DNA from: an uncultured Roseibium sp.
GTDB taxonomy: Bacteria; Pseudomonadota; Alphaproteobacteria; Rhizobiales; Stappiaceae
DNA: 64,000 nucleotides
NCBI RefSeq assembly: GCF_963669205.1
Contig: NZ_OY769915.1
Location: 6,094,501 to 6,158,500 of the forward strand
Direction of reading: 5' to 3'
Positions 53,099 to 61,704 of this stretch are shown here, piece by piece. The notes below the pieces were generated by a model. It was not told where the DNA came from and made no database searches. It worked only from the letters and a program-made list of their open reading frames with translations. Every line of letters begins with the position of its first letter. Position 1 is the stretch's first letter. Position numbers and translations under genes: made by a program.

Positions 53099-53542
53099 AT
53101 GCAGGACCTTGCCAACATGACGGCCGACGAGGTCGTCGGTCTTTTGAACATGCAGCCGCATCCCGAAGGCGGCTTTTTTGTCGAAACGTTCCGCGATGAT
53201 ATAACGGACCGGAACGGCCGGGCAGCCTCTACCCTGATCTACTTTCTTTTGCCCAAAGGGGTCGTGTCGCGCTGGCACAAGGTCGACGCGGTCGAGACGT
53301 GGCACTGGTATGGCGGAGCACCGCTGGAGCTGTCCATCAGCACCGACGGCAAGCTGAGACAGGATTTCAGGCTGGGCAACAACCTCGGCATCGGTGAACG
53401 TCCGCAGGGCATCGTGCCGCGCGATGGCTGGCAACAGGCGCGATCGCTCGGAGCCTGGACGCTTGTCGGCTGTACGGTGGCACCGGGTTTTCAGTTCGAA
53501 GGGTTCGAAATGGCGCCGGAAGGCTGGGAACCGGGCCAGTAG
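53099..53542 (+). CDS. DUF985-type cupin-fold protein
   Basis: 147 residues matching the DUF985 cupin family: LNMQPHPEGGFFVETFRD, ASTLIYFLLPKGVVSRWHKVDAVETWHWYGGAPLELSI, and WTLVGCTVAPGFQFEGFEMAPEGW. The HxxxxE...W pattern is a metal-type cupin core. These proteins are widely conserved, and the best-known ones bind a small ligand, but the reaction is not established. Start ATG at 53099 follows gggactcccattgag. It may form a two-gene unit with the short ORF upstream. Confidence 0.85.
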   Translation: MQDLANMTADEVVGLLNMQPHPEGGFFVETFRDDITDRNGRAASTLIYFLLPKGVVSRWHKVDAVETWHWYGGAPLELSISTDGKLRQDFRLGNNLGIGERPQGIVPRDGWQQARSLGAWTLVGCTVAPGFQFEGFEMAPEGWEPGQ

Positions 53543-53596
53543 GGACCGCGGCAGTGGCCTTCATGGCCACCGCCGTCGTCAGGATCAGGCGTTCTG

Positions 53597-54214
53597 TCAG
53601 GCAGCAGCCTTTGCCTGTTCGATCGCCCGTCCCAGATCGTCAGCCGGTGTCGGCGTCAGAATGCTTGGCTGGTGCCGCGTCGTTGCAACCCTTTCGATCC
53701 CGACGAGCCCGAACCACCAGTTCATGTAGGCCGAGTGATAGTCTTCGCCGTATTTCTCGTCGGCTCCGGGCGCGAAAACGCCTGAGCTGTAGAAAACATG
53801 CGCAGCCTTGTTTTCCAGCAGGCCGAAATAGCCGCGTTCCGGTTCGAAGCCGAACAGGAGACCCGGCTGCGTGATCACATCGATATAGTGCTTGAGCTTG
53901 TAGGGGATGCCGCCGTTCCACATGGGAATGTTGAAGACATATTCATCGGCGGCCATGAACCGCCGCGTGACCTCCACCACCTGGTCCCACGCGGTCTTCC
54001 CGGCCGCATCCATTTCGCCGACGCCGAAGAAGGACAGCTTGGCGGCATTCTTGTCGCCGTCGAACTCCGGCAGATCTTCCTCCCAAAGGGAAAGGGTATC
54101 GACGTCAACGGCCGGCTGTCTTTGCCGCCGCGTGTCGAGATAGGCGTTTGCCAGCTGGGCCGATTGCGACTTCGAACCGCGCGGCGATGCATTGATATGC
54201 AGGATCTTGGTCAT
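53597..54214 (-). CDS. azoR: FMN-dependent NADH-azoreductase (AzoR family), copy 2
   Basis: About 205 residues from MTKILHINASPRGSKSQSAQLANAYL (ATG at 54214, preceded by aggagat), the FMN-binding N-terminus. AADEYVFNIPMWNGGIPYKLKHYIDVITQPGLLFGF is the flavin/dimer segment and AAHVFYSSGVFAPG follows. It is more like the AzoR NAD(P)H:quinone type than the copy at 25506, differing along most of its length. It is divergent from a CGNR zinc-finger regulator, which likely controls it through the repeats between them. Confidence 0.88.
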   Translation of the reverse strand: MTKILHINASPRGSKSQSAQLANAYLDTRRQRQPAVDVDTLSLWEEDLPEFDGDKNAAKLSFFGVGEMDAAGKTAWDQVVEVTRRFMAADEYVFNIPMWNGGIPYKLKHYIDVITQPGLLFGFEPERGYFGLLENKAAHVFYSSGVFAPGADEKYGEDYHSAYMNWWFGLVGIERVATTRHQPSILTPTPADDLGRAIEQAKAAA

Positions 54215-54266
54215 TCCGAAATCTCCTGGAATTGGGAAAGGATGTCTTGCAACCAACAAAATGCAT

Positions 54267-54358
54267 GTTTGACGGTTACATACAAGTTGAGCAACCTTCA
54301 AAACAGCCGTTTGATGGTTTCAAAAACCCGTGAACGTGAAAAGGAAACCGTTTGATAG
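54267..54358. promoter_or_regulatory. repeated GTTTGA motifs between azoR copy 2 and the CGNR gene
   Basis: GTTTGACGGTT (54267-54277), GTTTGATGGTTT (54309-54320) and GTTTGATAG (54350-54358) are copies of one motif. AACCTTCAAAAC (54293-54304) is a mirrored half-site facing the second copy. The last copy overlaps the TTG start of the CGNR gene. This is a good operator candidate. Confidence 0.55.
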
Positions 54359-54975
54359 AACCGGCCGGCACACCGCCCATTCTGATTGCCGATCATCCGG
54401 CGCTCGATTTCCTGAATTCCGTCGGCGCGCCGCATGGAACCGAGATCGAGTGGATCGCGGACGGCCCCGCGTTGATCTCATGGATGACGGCCGCAGGTGT
54501 TCTGAGCGGCGCGCAGGCGGCGGATGTTGTCGCCCGTATCTCAGCGGACGACCTGCATGAGGCGGCCGCGCGGGCGCGGGAGCTTCGCGAATGGTTTCGG
54601 GCGCTTGTCATCCGGCAGGATGGGGGCCCCGACTGGCAGCTCACGGCGGAGGAACTTGAAGGGATCAACAGCCTCATGTCCGCGGGAACCTACCGGTTCC
54701 GGCTGCTGCCGGACGACACCGGCAGTGCGGGACTGCGGCTCGCAGGCGGGTATGAAATCAGAACCGCGGCGGATCTGCTGGTGCCGATCGCGCAGCAGAT
54801 TTCAGAGCTTCTGACGAAGACGGATTGCCGGCTGACCCGCAACTGTGCAGGGCCGGCCTGTACATTCTGGTTCACGGACGTGACCAAGAACCGGAAACGC
54901 CGCTGGTGCGACATGAAGCTGTGCGGCAATCGCGCCAAGACAGCCGCCTTCAGGGAGCGAAAGAGGAAAGCCTGA
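54352..54975 (+). CDS. CGNR zinc-finger transcriptional regulator
   Basis: 207 residues: N-terminal stress-sensing ABATE-like helical domain (FLNSVGAPHGTEIEWIADGPALISWMTAAGV) and a C-terminal CGNR zinc finger with Cys165, Cys170, Cys186 and Cys191 (CAGPACTFWF, CDMKLCGNRAKTAAFRERKR), a basic DNA-binding tail. The start is a TTG at 54352 with aggaaacc upstream; it overlaps the last repeat motif. Members regulate electrophile or redox responses in actinobacteria and alphaproteobacteria. Divergence from an azoreductase gene makes an autoregulated pair likely. Confidence 0.85.
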   Translation: MIEPAGTPPILIADHPALDFLNSVGAPHGTEIEWIADGPALISWMTAAGVLSGAQAADVVARISADDLHEAAARARELREWFRALVIRQDGGPDWQLTAEELEGINSLMSAGTYRFRLLPDDTGSAGLRLAGGYEIRTAADLLVPIAQQISELLTKTDCRLTRNCAGPACTFWFTDVTKNRKRRWCDMKLCGNRAKTAAFRERKRKA

Positions 54976-54994
54976 AGCGGGCCGAACCGTCAGA

Positions 54995-56281
54995 CTAGGC
55001 CAACCCGGCGATGGCGCTGGCAAAGTCCTTGGCCGAAAACGGCTCCAGATCCTCGACACCCTCGCCGACGCCGATGAAATGCACCGGCAGCCCGTGTTTG
55101 GCGGCAATCGCCACCAGGATGCCGCCGCGCGCCGTGCCGTCGAGCTTGGTCATGACCAGCCCGGTCACACCCGCGACCTTGCCGAAGATCTCGACCTGGT
55201 TGAGGGCGTTCTGGCCCGTGGTCGCATCCAGCGTCAGAAGAACGGTGTGCGGTGCTTCGGGATCGTGTTTCTTGATGACCCGGATGACCTTTTCAAGCTC
55301 ATCCATCAGCTCGGCCTTGTTCTGGAGCCTGCCAGCCGTGTCGATCAGGAGCACATCGACTTGCTTCTCCAGCGCTTCCTTCATGGCATCGAAGGCGAGC
55401 CCGGCGGCATCCGCGCCCGTATCCCGGGCGATCACTTCCGCACCGGTCCGTTCACCCCAGATCTTGAGCTGTTCGACGGCCGCCGCGCGGAAGGTATCGC
55501 CGGCGGCGAGCATCACCTTCTTGTTCTCGGACTGCAGTTTCCGGGAGAGTTTGCCGATGGTCGTCGTCTTGCCTGTTCCGTTCACCCCGACCATCAGGAC
55601 AACGTGAGGCTTCTTGCCCGTATCGAGATCGAGCGGCTGCGCAACCGGCTCCAATACTTTCTCGACTTCCTCGGCGAGGATTTCCCGGACTTCCTCCGGG
55701 GAGATTTCCTTGTTGTAACGCCCGTCCGACAGCCGCTCCGTGATGGCCATGGACGTGTCGACGCCGAGATCCGCCTGGATCAGAATGTCCTCCAACTGCT
55801 CCAGCATGGAGGCGTCCAGCTTGCGCTTGGTGAAGATCGACGTGATGCCTTCCGTCAGCGATGCGGACGATCTGGAGAGCCCTTTCTTCAGCCGTTGAAA
55901 CCAGGTCTGCTTGGGCTCCTCGGGGGCAGGTTCCGGCACGGCCACCGGTTCCGGTTCTGTCCCGTTGTCCGTTGCCGCTGGCTCTTCCGGCTCGTCTGCA
56001 AGATCTGTCGAAAGGAATTCTTCAGGCCCGGCAGGAACCTGTGGCGGCGGCATGTCCGGTATCAGCTGCGGCTCCGACCCGATACCGAAAGGCTCGGTGG
56101 GCGCACTCATCGAAGCGACCGGCTCGACATACATTTCAACGGATGACGTTACATCGGCGGCATCTTCATCGATCCGCTCCTGAACCTTTTCCGGGGCTTC
56201 GGCAGCAACATCCGGCTCCCCCTCCGGCTTGTCCTTCCCGCCGAAAAGCCGTCCCAGAAATCCGCGTTTTTTCTCGCTCAT
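54995..56281 (-). CDS. ftsY: signal recognition particle receptor FtsY
   Basis: 428 residues. The acidic N-terminal ~1-125 (Glu/Asp/Pro-rich) precedes the SRP54-type N domain (~127-215) and the GTPase G domain: P-loop VGVNGTGKTTTIGKL (~231-245), DTFRAAAVEQLK, DTAGRLQNKAELMDEL and TKLDGTARGG. It docks the signal recognition particle at the membrane for co-translational targeting. Follows mtaB and dapF on the same strand, the usual dapF-mtaB-ftsY order in Hyphomicrobiales. Confidence 0.97.
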   Translation of the reverse strand: MSEKKRGFLGRLFGGKDKPEGEPDVAAEAPEKVQERIDEDAADVTSSVEMYVEPVASMSAPTEPFGIGSEPQLIPDMPPPQVPAGPEEFLSTDLADEPEEPAATDNGTEPEPVAVPEPAPEEPKQTWFQRLKKGLSRSSASLTEGITSIFTKRKLDASMLEQLEDILIQADLGVDTSMAITERLSDGRYNKEISPEEVREILAEEVEKVLEPVAQPLDLDTGKKPHVVLMVGVNGTGKTTTIGKLSRKLQSENKKVMLAAGDTFRAAAVEQLKIWGERTGAEVIARDTGADAAGLAFDAMKEALEKQVDVLLIDTAGRLQNKAELMDELEKVIRVIKKHDPEAPHTVLLTLDATTGQNALNQVEIFGKVAGVTGLVMTKLDGTARGGILVAIAAKHGLPVHFIGVGEGVEDLEPFSAKDFASAIAGLA

Positions 56282-56365
56282 GAAAGTGCCCTAAAACTCG
56301 TCCGTCGCGCTGGCTGGTTGCCGGCCGAAAGTCGACAGGATGTGAAACCGAACGCAGACCGCAGG

Positions 56366-57634
56366 TCACGCGGCCTTCGAAAGGGCTTCGCCCAGAAGAT
56401 GCCGACCGGTATGACCGATAATTCGGGTTTCGACAATATCTCCGGCCTGTCCGCCCGCGAGTTCCACTTGCGTGAACTGCTCGGTCCGGCCCAGGCCTTC
56501 CTTTTCGATCAGGACAGGCCGAACCTTGCCGATTTCGCTCTTCAGATGATGCACCAGCACGTCTTCGCCCTTGGCACGCAGGCGCGCACCGCGTTCCTTG
56601 ACGATGCTGCGATCCAGCTGCGGCATCCGCGCGGCCGGCGTGCCCGGCCTCGGCGAAAACGGGAAAACATGCAGATGAGTGAGCCCGCATTCATCGACAA
56701 TGCGGAGTGAATTCTGGAACATCTCCTCGGTCTCGGTCGGGAAACCGGCAATGATGTCCGCGCCGAAAACCACGTCGGGCCGCATCCGTCTGACGTCTTC
56801 GCAAAAGCGGATCGTGTCGGCGCGAAGATGCCGGCGCTTCATCCGTTTCAGGATAAGGTCATCCCCGGCCTGCAGCGACAGATGAAAATGCGGCATCAGC
56901 CGGGCGTCTTCGGCAATCACCTTCATCAGGTCCGCGTCCGCCTCGATGGAATCGATCGAAGACAGGCGCAGGCGCTTCAGCTCCGGCACCATCTTCAGGA
57001 TCTTTGCGGTCAGTGTGCCGAGTTTCGGCGCACCGGGCAGGTCCGCCCCGTAGGAGGTGATGTCGACACCGGTCAGAACGATTTCGTTGTAGCCGTTGTC
57101 CACAAGCCGCTTGATCTGGTCGACCACGACACCCATGGGAACCGAACGGGAGTTTCCCCGGCCATAGGGAATGATGCAGAAGGTACACCGATGATCGCAG
57201 CCGTTCTGGACCTGCACGAAGGCGCGCGCGCGTCCGGTCAGGCCGTCTATCAGATGCCCGGCCGTTTCCTCGACACTCATGATATCGTTGACGCGGACTT
57301 TTTCGCTTTCCGAAATGCCGAAGGCAACCACGTCCTGGTAGGATTTGCGTTCGAGCTTTTCCGTATTGCCGAGCACGAGATCCACCTCTTCCATGGAGGA
57401 AAAGGTTTCGGTTTCCGTCTGCGCGGCGCAGCCGGTTACGATCACCCTTGCACCCGGATTGTCGCGCTTTGCCTTGCGCACGGCCTGGCGCGCCTGGCGC
57501 ACGGCTTCATTGGTTACGGCGCAGGTGTTGATCAGGATCGCGTCCTTGAGACCGGCGGCCTCCGCCTCGCGCTTCATCACCTCCGACTCGTAGGAATTGA
57601 GCCGGCAGCCGAAAGTCACCACGTCGATGCTCAT
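56366..57634 (-). CDS. mtaB: tRNA N6-threonylcarbamoyladenosine methylthiotransferase MtaB
   Basis: A 422-residue radical-SAM enzyme that adds a methylthio group to t6A37 of tRNA. The N-terminal UPF0004 cluster uses Cys10, Cys38 and Cys69 (TFGCRLNS, INTCAVT, VTGCAAQ). The radical SAM motif is CDHRCTFC (Cys146, 150, 153), followed by RGNSRSVP and a TRAM-like C-terminal tail. I start at the ATG at 57634 (MSIDVVTFGCRLNSYESEVM), which overlaps the dapF stop by 4 bases. MtaB rather than MiaB by length and the N-terminus. Confidence 0.94.
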   Translation of the reverse strand: MSIDVVTFGCRLNSYESEVMKREAEAAGLKDAILINTCAVTNEAVRQARQAVRKAKRDNPGARVIVTGCAAQTETETFSSMEEVDLVLGNTEKLERKSYQDVVAFGISESEKVRVNDIMSVEETAGHLIDGLTGRARAFVQVQNGCDHRCTFCIIPYGRGNSRSVPMGVVVDQIKRLVDNGYNEIVLTGVDITSYGADLPGAPKLGTLTAKILKMVPELKRLRLSSIDSIEADADLMKVIAEDARLMPHFHLSLQAGDDLILKRMKRRHLRADTIRFCEDVRRMRPDVVFGADIIAGFPTETEEMFQNSLRIVDECGLTHLHVFPFSPRPGTPAARMPQLDRSIVKERGARLRAKGEDVLVHHLKSEIGKVRPVLIEKEGLGRTEQFTQVELAGGQAGDIVETRIIGHTGRHLLGEALSKAA

Positions 57635-58539
57635 GAGGCTTCTCCGGCCTCGACAGCGTCCCCGGTCCCGGTCTTGCGCCACTCAAGCGTTTCAAGATCG
57701 ACCTCGCCCTCGAACTCCACCTCCGTCAATCCGGTCATGAGCACGTGATTGTCGCTCTCGCGCCATTCGATACCAATCGGGCCGCCGGGAAGATGGACCG
57801 TCGTCTTGCGGCCCGTCTTGCTGTCGCGGGCCGCGGCGACACCCACCGCGCAGGCAGCCGTCCCGCACGCCAGCGTCAGGCCGACACCGCGCTCCCACAC
57901 TTTCAGGCGGATCTGGTTTTCGTCGAACACATGCGCGAGCGAAATGTTGGCCCCTTCGGGGAAGATCGGATGATGTTCGAGCAGGGGCCCGAACCGCTCG
58001 AGCTCGTAGCCTTCGACGTCATCGACCCAGAAAATCGCATGGGGATTGCCCATGTTGACGGCAGCCGGTGTGTGCAGCACGGGATCGTCGATCGGGCCGA
58101 TCTGCAATTCGATGGCACGCGTATCCGCAAACTCCTCGGCCAGCGGTATCTCTTCCCAGCCAAGCCGCGGCGCACCCATATCCACCGTCACGTTGCGCGG
58201 CCCCGGACTGTCGAAGGCGTGCAGAAGCCCGGCGCTCGTCTCGATGGTCACGAGATCCTTGCCAACCTCTTCCATCAGCAGGCGTCCGATGCACCGGGTT
58301 GCGTTGCCGCAGGCCGAGACTTCCCCGCCATCCTGGTTGTGGATGCGCATGAAGGCATCGACACCCAGCGAAGACCGCTCAACGGTGATCATCTGGTCGA
58401 AACCGATCCCGTTCTCACGGTCCCCCAGCTTCGCAATGACGTCACCGGGCAGCCGCAACGGCTGCGCGCGCGCATCCCAGACAACAAAGTCGTTGCCTAG
58501 TCCGTTCATCTTCAAAAAGGGTCTGGTCTCGGACGCCAT
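57631..58539 (-). CDS. dapF: diaminopimelate epimerase
   Basis: A 302-residue two-domain enzyme that interconverts LL- and meso-diaminopimelate for lysine and peptidoglycan. The two catalytic cysteines are Cys77 in EVSACGNATRC and Cys225 in LTLACGTAACA; LKMNGLGNDFVVWDAR opens the first domain and ANISLAHVFDENQ lies in the second. Standard length. The final codons overlap the mtaB start. A 150-base gap to the metallopeptidase gene end holds its promoter. Confidence 0.96.
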   Translation of the reverse strand: MASETRPFLKMNGLGNDFVVWDARAQPLRLPGDVIAKLGDRENGIGFDQMITVERSSLGVDAFMRIHNQDGGEVSACGNATRCIGRLLMEEVGKDLVTIETSAGLLHAFDSPGPRNVTVDMGAPRLGWEEIPLAEEFADTRAIELQIGPIDDPVLHTPAAVNMGNPHAIFWVDDVEGYELERFGPLLEHHPIFPEGANISLAHVFDENQIRLKVWERGVGLTLACGTAACAVGVAAARDSKTGRKTTVHLPGGPIGIEWRESDNHVLMTGLTEVEFEGEVDLETLEWRKTGTGDAVEAGEAS

Positions 58540-58689
58540 ACCGGGTGCACTTCATTCAGGTTCTTGAAAAACGGATCGGTTTTTTGCGATCTGGCGCCTT
58601 ATATGGCGGAAAACACGGCAAATTACCAGTGGGCGCCCGTTTCAGAGCTGCCATGCGTCCGGCGACGGGGTCGGCATCACGAAACGGTT

Positions 58690-59583
58690 CTAAAGCTGCG
58701 CGGCCTTGAACGTGTCGCAGGCGTCGATCGCGCCTGCCTGAAAACCCTTTTTGAACCACCTTGCCCGTTGCTCGGACGTACCGTGGTTGAAGCTTTCCGG
58801 CACGACATAGCCTTGCGCCTGGAGTTGCAGGGTGTCGTCGCCGATCCGGCTGGCCGCGTTGAGCGCCTCGTCGATATCGCCTGCCTCGACAAAACCTCGC
58901 TGCCGCGCAGCATAGTGCGCCCAGATCCCGGCAAAGCAGTCCGCCTGCAATTCCACCCGGACCGACAGAGCATTTGCCTCGGTCTTGCTGAGCGTGCGCC
59001 GGATCTTGTGAAACTCCGGCAAGATGCCCAGAACATTCTGGATGTGATGGCCGACTTCATGCGCCAGCACATAAGCCTGCGCGAAATCGCCGGGGGCATT
59101 CAGCTGGTCTGCAAGCTGCTGGTAGAAGGACAGGTCGATATAGAGCTTGTCATCCGCCCCGCAGTAGAATGGCCCGGTCGCAGCACTGGCATACCCGCAC
59201 GCGGACGAAACCGAACCGGAAAACAGAACCAGTGTCGGCTCCGGATAGTCTCCGCCAAGCTCGGAGAAAATGGCGCTCCACGTATCTTCGGTATCCGCGA
59301 GAATGACGGAAACGAATTGTGCGGTCTCGTCGTTCGCGGCCGATTGCGGCGCCTGCGACTGAAAATCGGGCGCATCGGAGCCGCCGCCGTCGAGCTGGCT
59401 GAGCACGGTCAGCGGATTGATGCCCATGAGCCAGGCCACCCCGGCCACGATGATGAGCCCCGTCAGTCCGATGCCGCCGCCGGTGCGCGCGCGCCGTCCG
59501 GAAGGCATGCGCAGGCGCGGGCTGCTGCTTCTGCCCCGCCTGTCATCGATGTTGCTGCTGCCACGGCGGCCTTTCCAGCGCAT
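58690..59583 (-). CDS. neutral zinc metallopeptidase (YpfJ family)
   Basis: A 297-residue protein. A Ser/Arg-rich N-terminal cytoplasmic tail precedes one membrane anchor (~36-56, GGIGLTGLIIVAGVAWLMG), then an extracytoplasmic domain with the zinc motif YVLAHEVGHHIQNVLG (His175, Glu176, His179) and ELQADCFAGIWAH supplying the third ligand. ATGPFYCGADDKLYIDL is another family block. Substrates of YpfJ-type peptidases are not known. The gene ends near the dapF start region and has its own short transcript. Confidence 0.88.
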   Translation of the reverse strand: MRWKGRRGSSNIDDRRGRSSSPRLRMPSGRRARTGGGIGLTGLIIVAGVAWLMGINPLTVLSQLDGGGSDAPDFQSQAPQSAANDETAQFVSVILADTEDTWSAIFSELGGDYPEPTLVLFSGSVSSACGYASAATGPFYCGADDKLYIDLSFYQQLADQLNAPGDFAQAYVLAHEVGHHIQNVLGILPEFHKIRRTLSKTEANALSVRVELQADCFAGIWAHYAARQRGFVEAGDIDEALNAASRIGDDTLQLQAQGYVVPESFNHGTSEQRARWFKKGFQAGAIDACDTFKAAQL

Positions 59584-59750
59584 GATTCACGTATCCGTCT
59601 GCTGTCCTTGCGTCACCAATAGCAGACCGGGCGTTCGTCCGGTACGTCAAAAGATCCGAGAGCGTCCGGATTGTGATCCCAATTACAGCAATTTGGCGCC
59701 TTTCGACGGAGAATGCACATCGTCAGGGCTGCAATTGAAGGACGTTTGAA

Positions 59751-60236
59751 ATGCGCGATGTCACGGAACAGGAAGCCCAACGGCTCATCAGCTTCGCACG
59801 CGACCGCCTCGGGCGGCAGGAGGGTGACGGCCAATGCTGGACGCTGGTCAACAATGGCTTCAGCGCGCTCGATTTTCACAAACCCTCATCAACCTATGAC
59901 TGGGGACGGGAAATCGAACAGTTGCATGATGCCAGGCCGGGCGATGTCTTCCAGTTCACCAGCTTTCGTGTCGACGTGTCGGTCGACAATCCTGACGGTG
60001 GTGGTTACGACGAATTCGCCGAACGTGGCACGCCGAGACACACCGCGATCCTTGTCAGCATCGACGCCAATGGTCTCGCGACCTTTCTGGAGTGCAATAT
60101 CGGCGGCAGCTTCAGCGTCCAGCAGCACGCGTTCCATGTCCGCACGGCCGACTGGACCAATGACGAGGGCCGGCGCACACGCGTTGTCACCCGCGGCTCG
60201 TTCACGGTGTACCGGCCGCAGACGGCGGCAGAGTAA
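59751..60236 (+). CDS. papain-like (CHAP/NlpC-type) hydrolase candidate
   Basis: 161 residues with no signal peptide. A possible catalytic triad is Cys29 (EGDGQCWTLVNNGF), His97 (RHTAILVSI) and Glu114/Asn116 (FLECNIGG), with PGDVFQF before the His, the arrangement of CHAP-like amidases. It shares this design with the C-terminal half of the PG-binding protein at 35363, although not its binding domain. The ATG at 59751 follows aaggacg. It converges with an L,D-transpeptidase gene, so both may act on peptidoglycan. Family assignment is by pattern only. Confidence 0.65.
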   Translation: MRDVTEQEAQRLISFARDRLGRQEGDGQCWTLVNNGFSALDFHKPSSTYDWGREIEQLHDARPGDVFQFTSFRVDVSVDNPDGGGYDEFAERGTPRHTAILVSIDANGLATFLECNIGGSFSVQQHAFHVRTADWTNDEGRRTRVVTRGSFTVYRPQTAAE

Positions 60237-60263
60237 ACCCGAAGGCGCACACACCCGGAACCT

Positions 60264-60803
60264 CTACCGTGTGATTGTCATGCACGACCCGGGCGCGGCG
60301 CTTTCGAGCAGCAGGCGCATATGCGCGGGCGAGACCGCGACGCACCCCTCCGTGGGTGCGTAGGTCTCGCGCGCAATGTGAAAGAAGATTGCACTGCCCC
60401 GTCCCTTCACGGCCGGGTACATGTTGCAGTCAAGCACCACGACGACATCGTAAAGCCTGTCATCGCGCCACATTTTTTCGTGACTAGCCGCAAACGGCAG
60501 TTTGACGGGGCGGTTATAGAGACGGTGCCCGGGATCGTCGCACCAGCCTGCATCACATGTGAGCGGCTCGACGGGCAGCACCGTCTTCGGCGGACGCCCT
60601 CTGTCGGGTCGGTAGTAGACATGCAGGAGCTCGAAAGAGCCCAGCGGCGTTGCGCCGTCGCCTTCTTTCTTGCGGGTGATCACGCCCGATCTCCCGAGGG
60701 CACACGGAACCGTGATCGGACCGAGCCGGATTATTCCCCTGCTCCGGTCACGCGGCAGGGGCCTGACTTCCAGTGTTTCCGCCGGTTTGCCCGAATTAAG
60801 CAT
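60264..60803 (-). CDS. L,D-transpeptidase (YkuD family)
   Basis: About 179 residues from MLNSGKPAETLEVRPLP (ATG at 60803; a second ATG at 60842 would add 13). The YkuD domain spans most of it: LGPITVPCALGRSGV, KEGDGATPLGSFELLHVYYR, and the active site AIFFHIARETYAPTEGCVAVS with His~142 and Cys~154. No obvious signal peptide at either start, so export is unproved. Such proteins link diaminopimelate residues or attach proteins to peptidoglycan. It converges with the papain-like protein gene. Confidence 0.8.
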   Translation of the reverse strand: MLNSGKPAETLEVRPLPRDRSRGIIRLGPITVPCALGRSGVITRKKEGDGATPLGSFELLHVYYRPDRGRPPKTVLPVEPLTCDAGWCDDPGHRLYNRPVKLPFAASHEKMWRDDRLYDVVVVLDCNMYPAVKGRGSAIFFHIARETYAPTEGCVAVSPAHMRLLLESAAPGSCMTITR

Positions 60804-60995
60804 GAATTGGGTTCCCGCCCTGCGAATGCCGATTGAAGACATTGATAAACCAGACCTAAACCCCGCGTGAAGAAGAATTGACGAATGCCTGCTTGTGCGG
60901 CGACTATTTCCCGCGCACATAGAGGCAGGAACACGCATGTGACGTTTGCACAAGTTGGCGTGATCAATTGAAGACACTTGGCGAGGACCGCACCC

Positions 60996-61679
60996 ATGAC
61001 CGCCCGCACGATCTTGATTGTCGATGATGATACCGAACTGCGCGAAGCGCTCGTCGAACAGCTTTCCCTCTACGATGAGTTCGAGACCATCCAGGCGGAT
61101 TCGGCGACATCCGGCATCGGTCTTGCCAAGGACGAACATGTCGACCTGCTGCTGATGGATGTCGGTCTTCCGGACATTGATGGCCGGGAAGCCGTCAAGC
61201 TCCTGCGCAAGAACGGTTTCAAGGCACCCATCATCATGCTGACTGGCCATGACGGCGACAGCGACACCATTCTGGGTCTTGAAGCCGGCGCGAACGACTA
61301 TGTCACAAAGCCCTTCAAGTTCGCGGTGCTGCTGGCGCGTGTTCGCGCCCATCTGCGTCAGCACGAGCAGAGCGAAGACGCGACATTCGCGATCGGCCGC
61401 TATTCCTTCCGTCCCGCCGCGAAAGTGATGCAGGACGACGCCGGCAGCAAGGTGAGGCTGACCGAGAAAGAAACCTCCATTTTGAAGTTTCTCTATCGTG
61501 CCGGTGAAAAGCCGGTGACCCGGGATGTCCTTCTGCATGAAGTGTGGGGATACAATTCCGGTGTCACGACACACACACTGGAAACGCATATTTACCGCCT
61601 CAGGCAGAAAATCGAACGGGATCCTTCGAATGCCGAGCTTCTGGTGACAGAAGCCGGTGGATATAAGCTTGTGCCCTGA
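60996..61679 (+). CDS. OmpR-family response regulator, CenR-like
   Basis: 227 residues. The receiver domain (Asp11/Asp12, phospho-acceptor Asp55 in LLLMDVGLPD, Thr in MLTGHD, Lys in VTKPFKFAVLL) is followed by a winged-helix output domain (LTEKETSILKFLYRAGEKPVTRDVLLHEVWGYNSGVTTHTLETHIYRLRQKIE). The LRQHEQSEDATFAIG linker closely recalls CenR, an essential envelope regulator of alphaproteobacteria. No cognate kinase gene is adjacent, consistent with CenK being encoded elsewhere. Followed by a cyclic-nucleotide-binding protein gene. Confidence 0.88.
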   Translation: MTARTILIVDDDTELREALVEQLSLYDEFETIQADSATSGIGLAKDEHVDLLLMDVGLPDIDGREAVKLLRKNGFKAPIIMLTGHDGDSDTILGLEAGANDYVTKPFKFAVLLARVRAHLRQHEQSEDATFAIGRYSFRPAAKVMQDDAGSKVRLTEKETSILKFLYRAGEKPVTRDVLLHEVWGYNSGVTTHTLETHIYRLRQKIERDPSNAELLVTEAGGYKLVP

Positions 61680-61704
61680 CCGGTATTCAGCGTAAATCTT
61701 GGGC

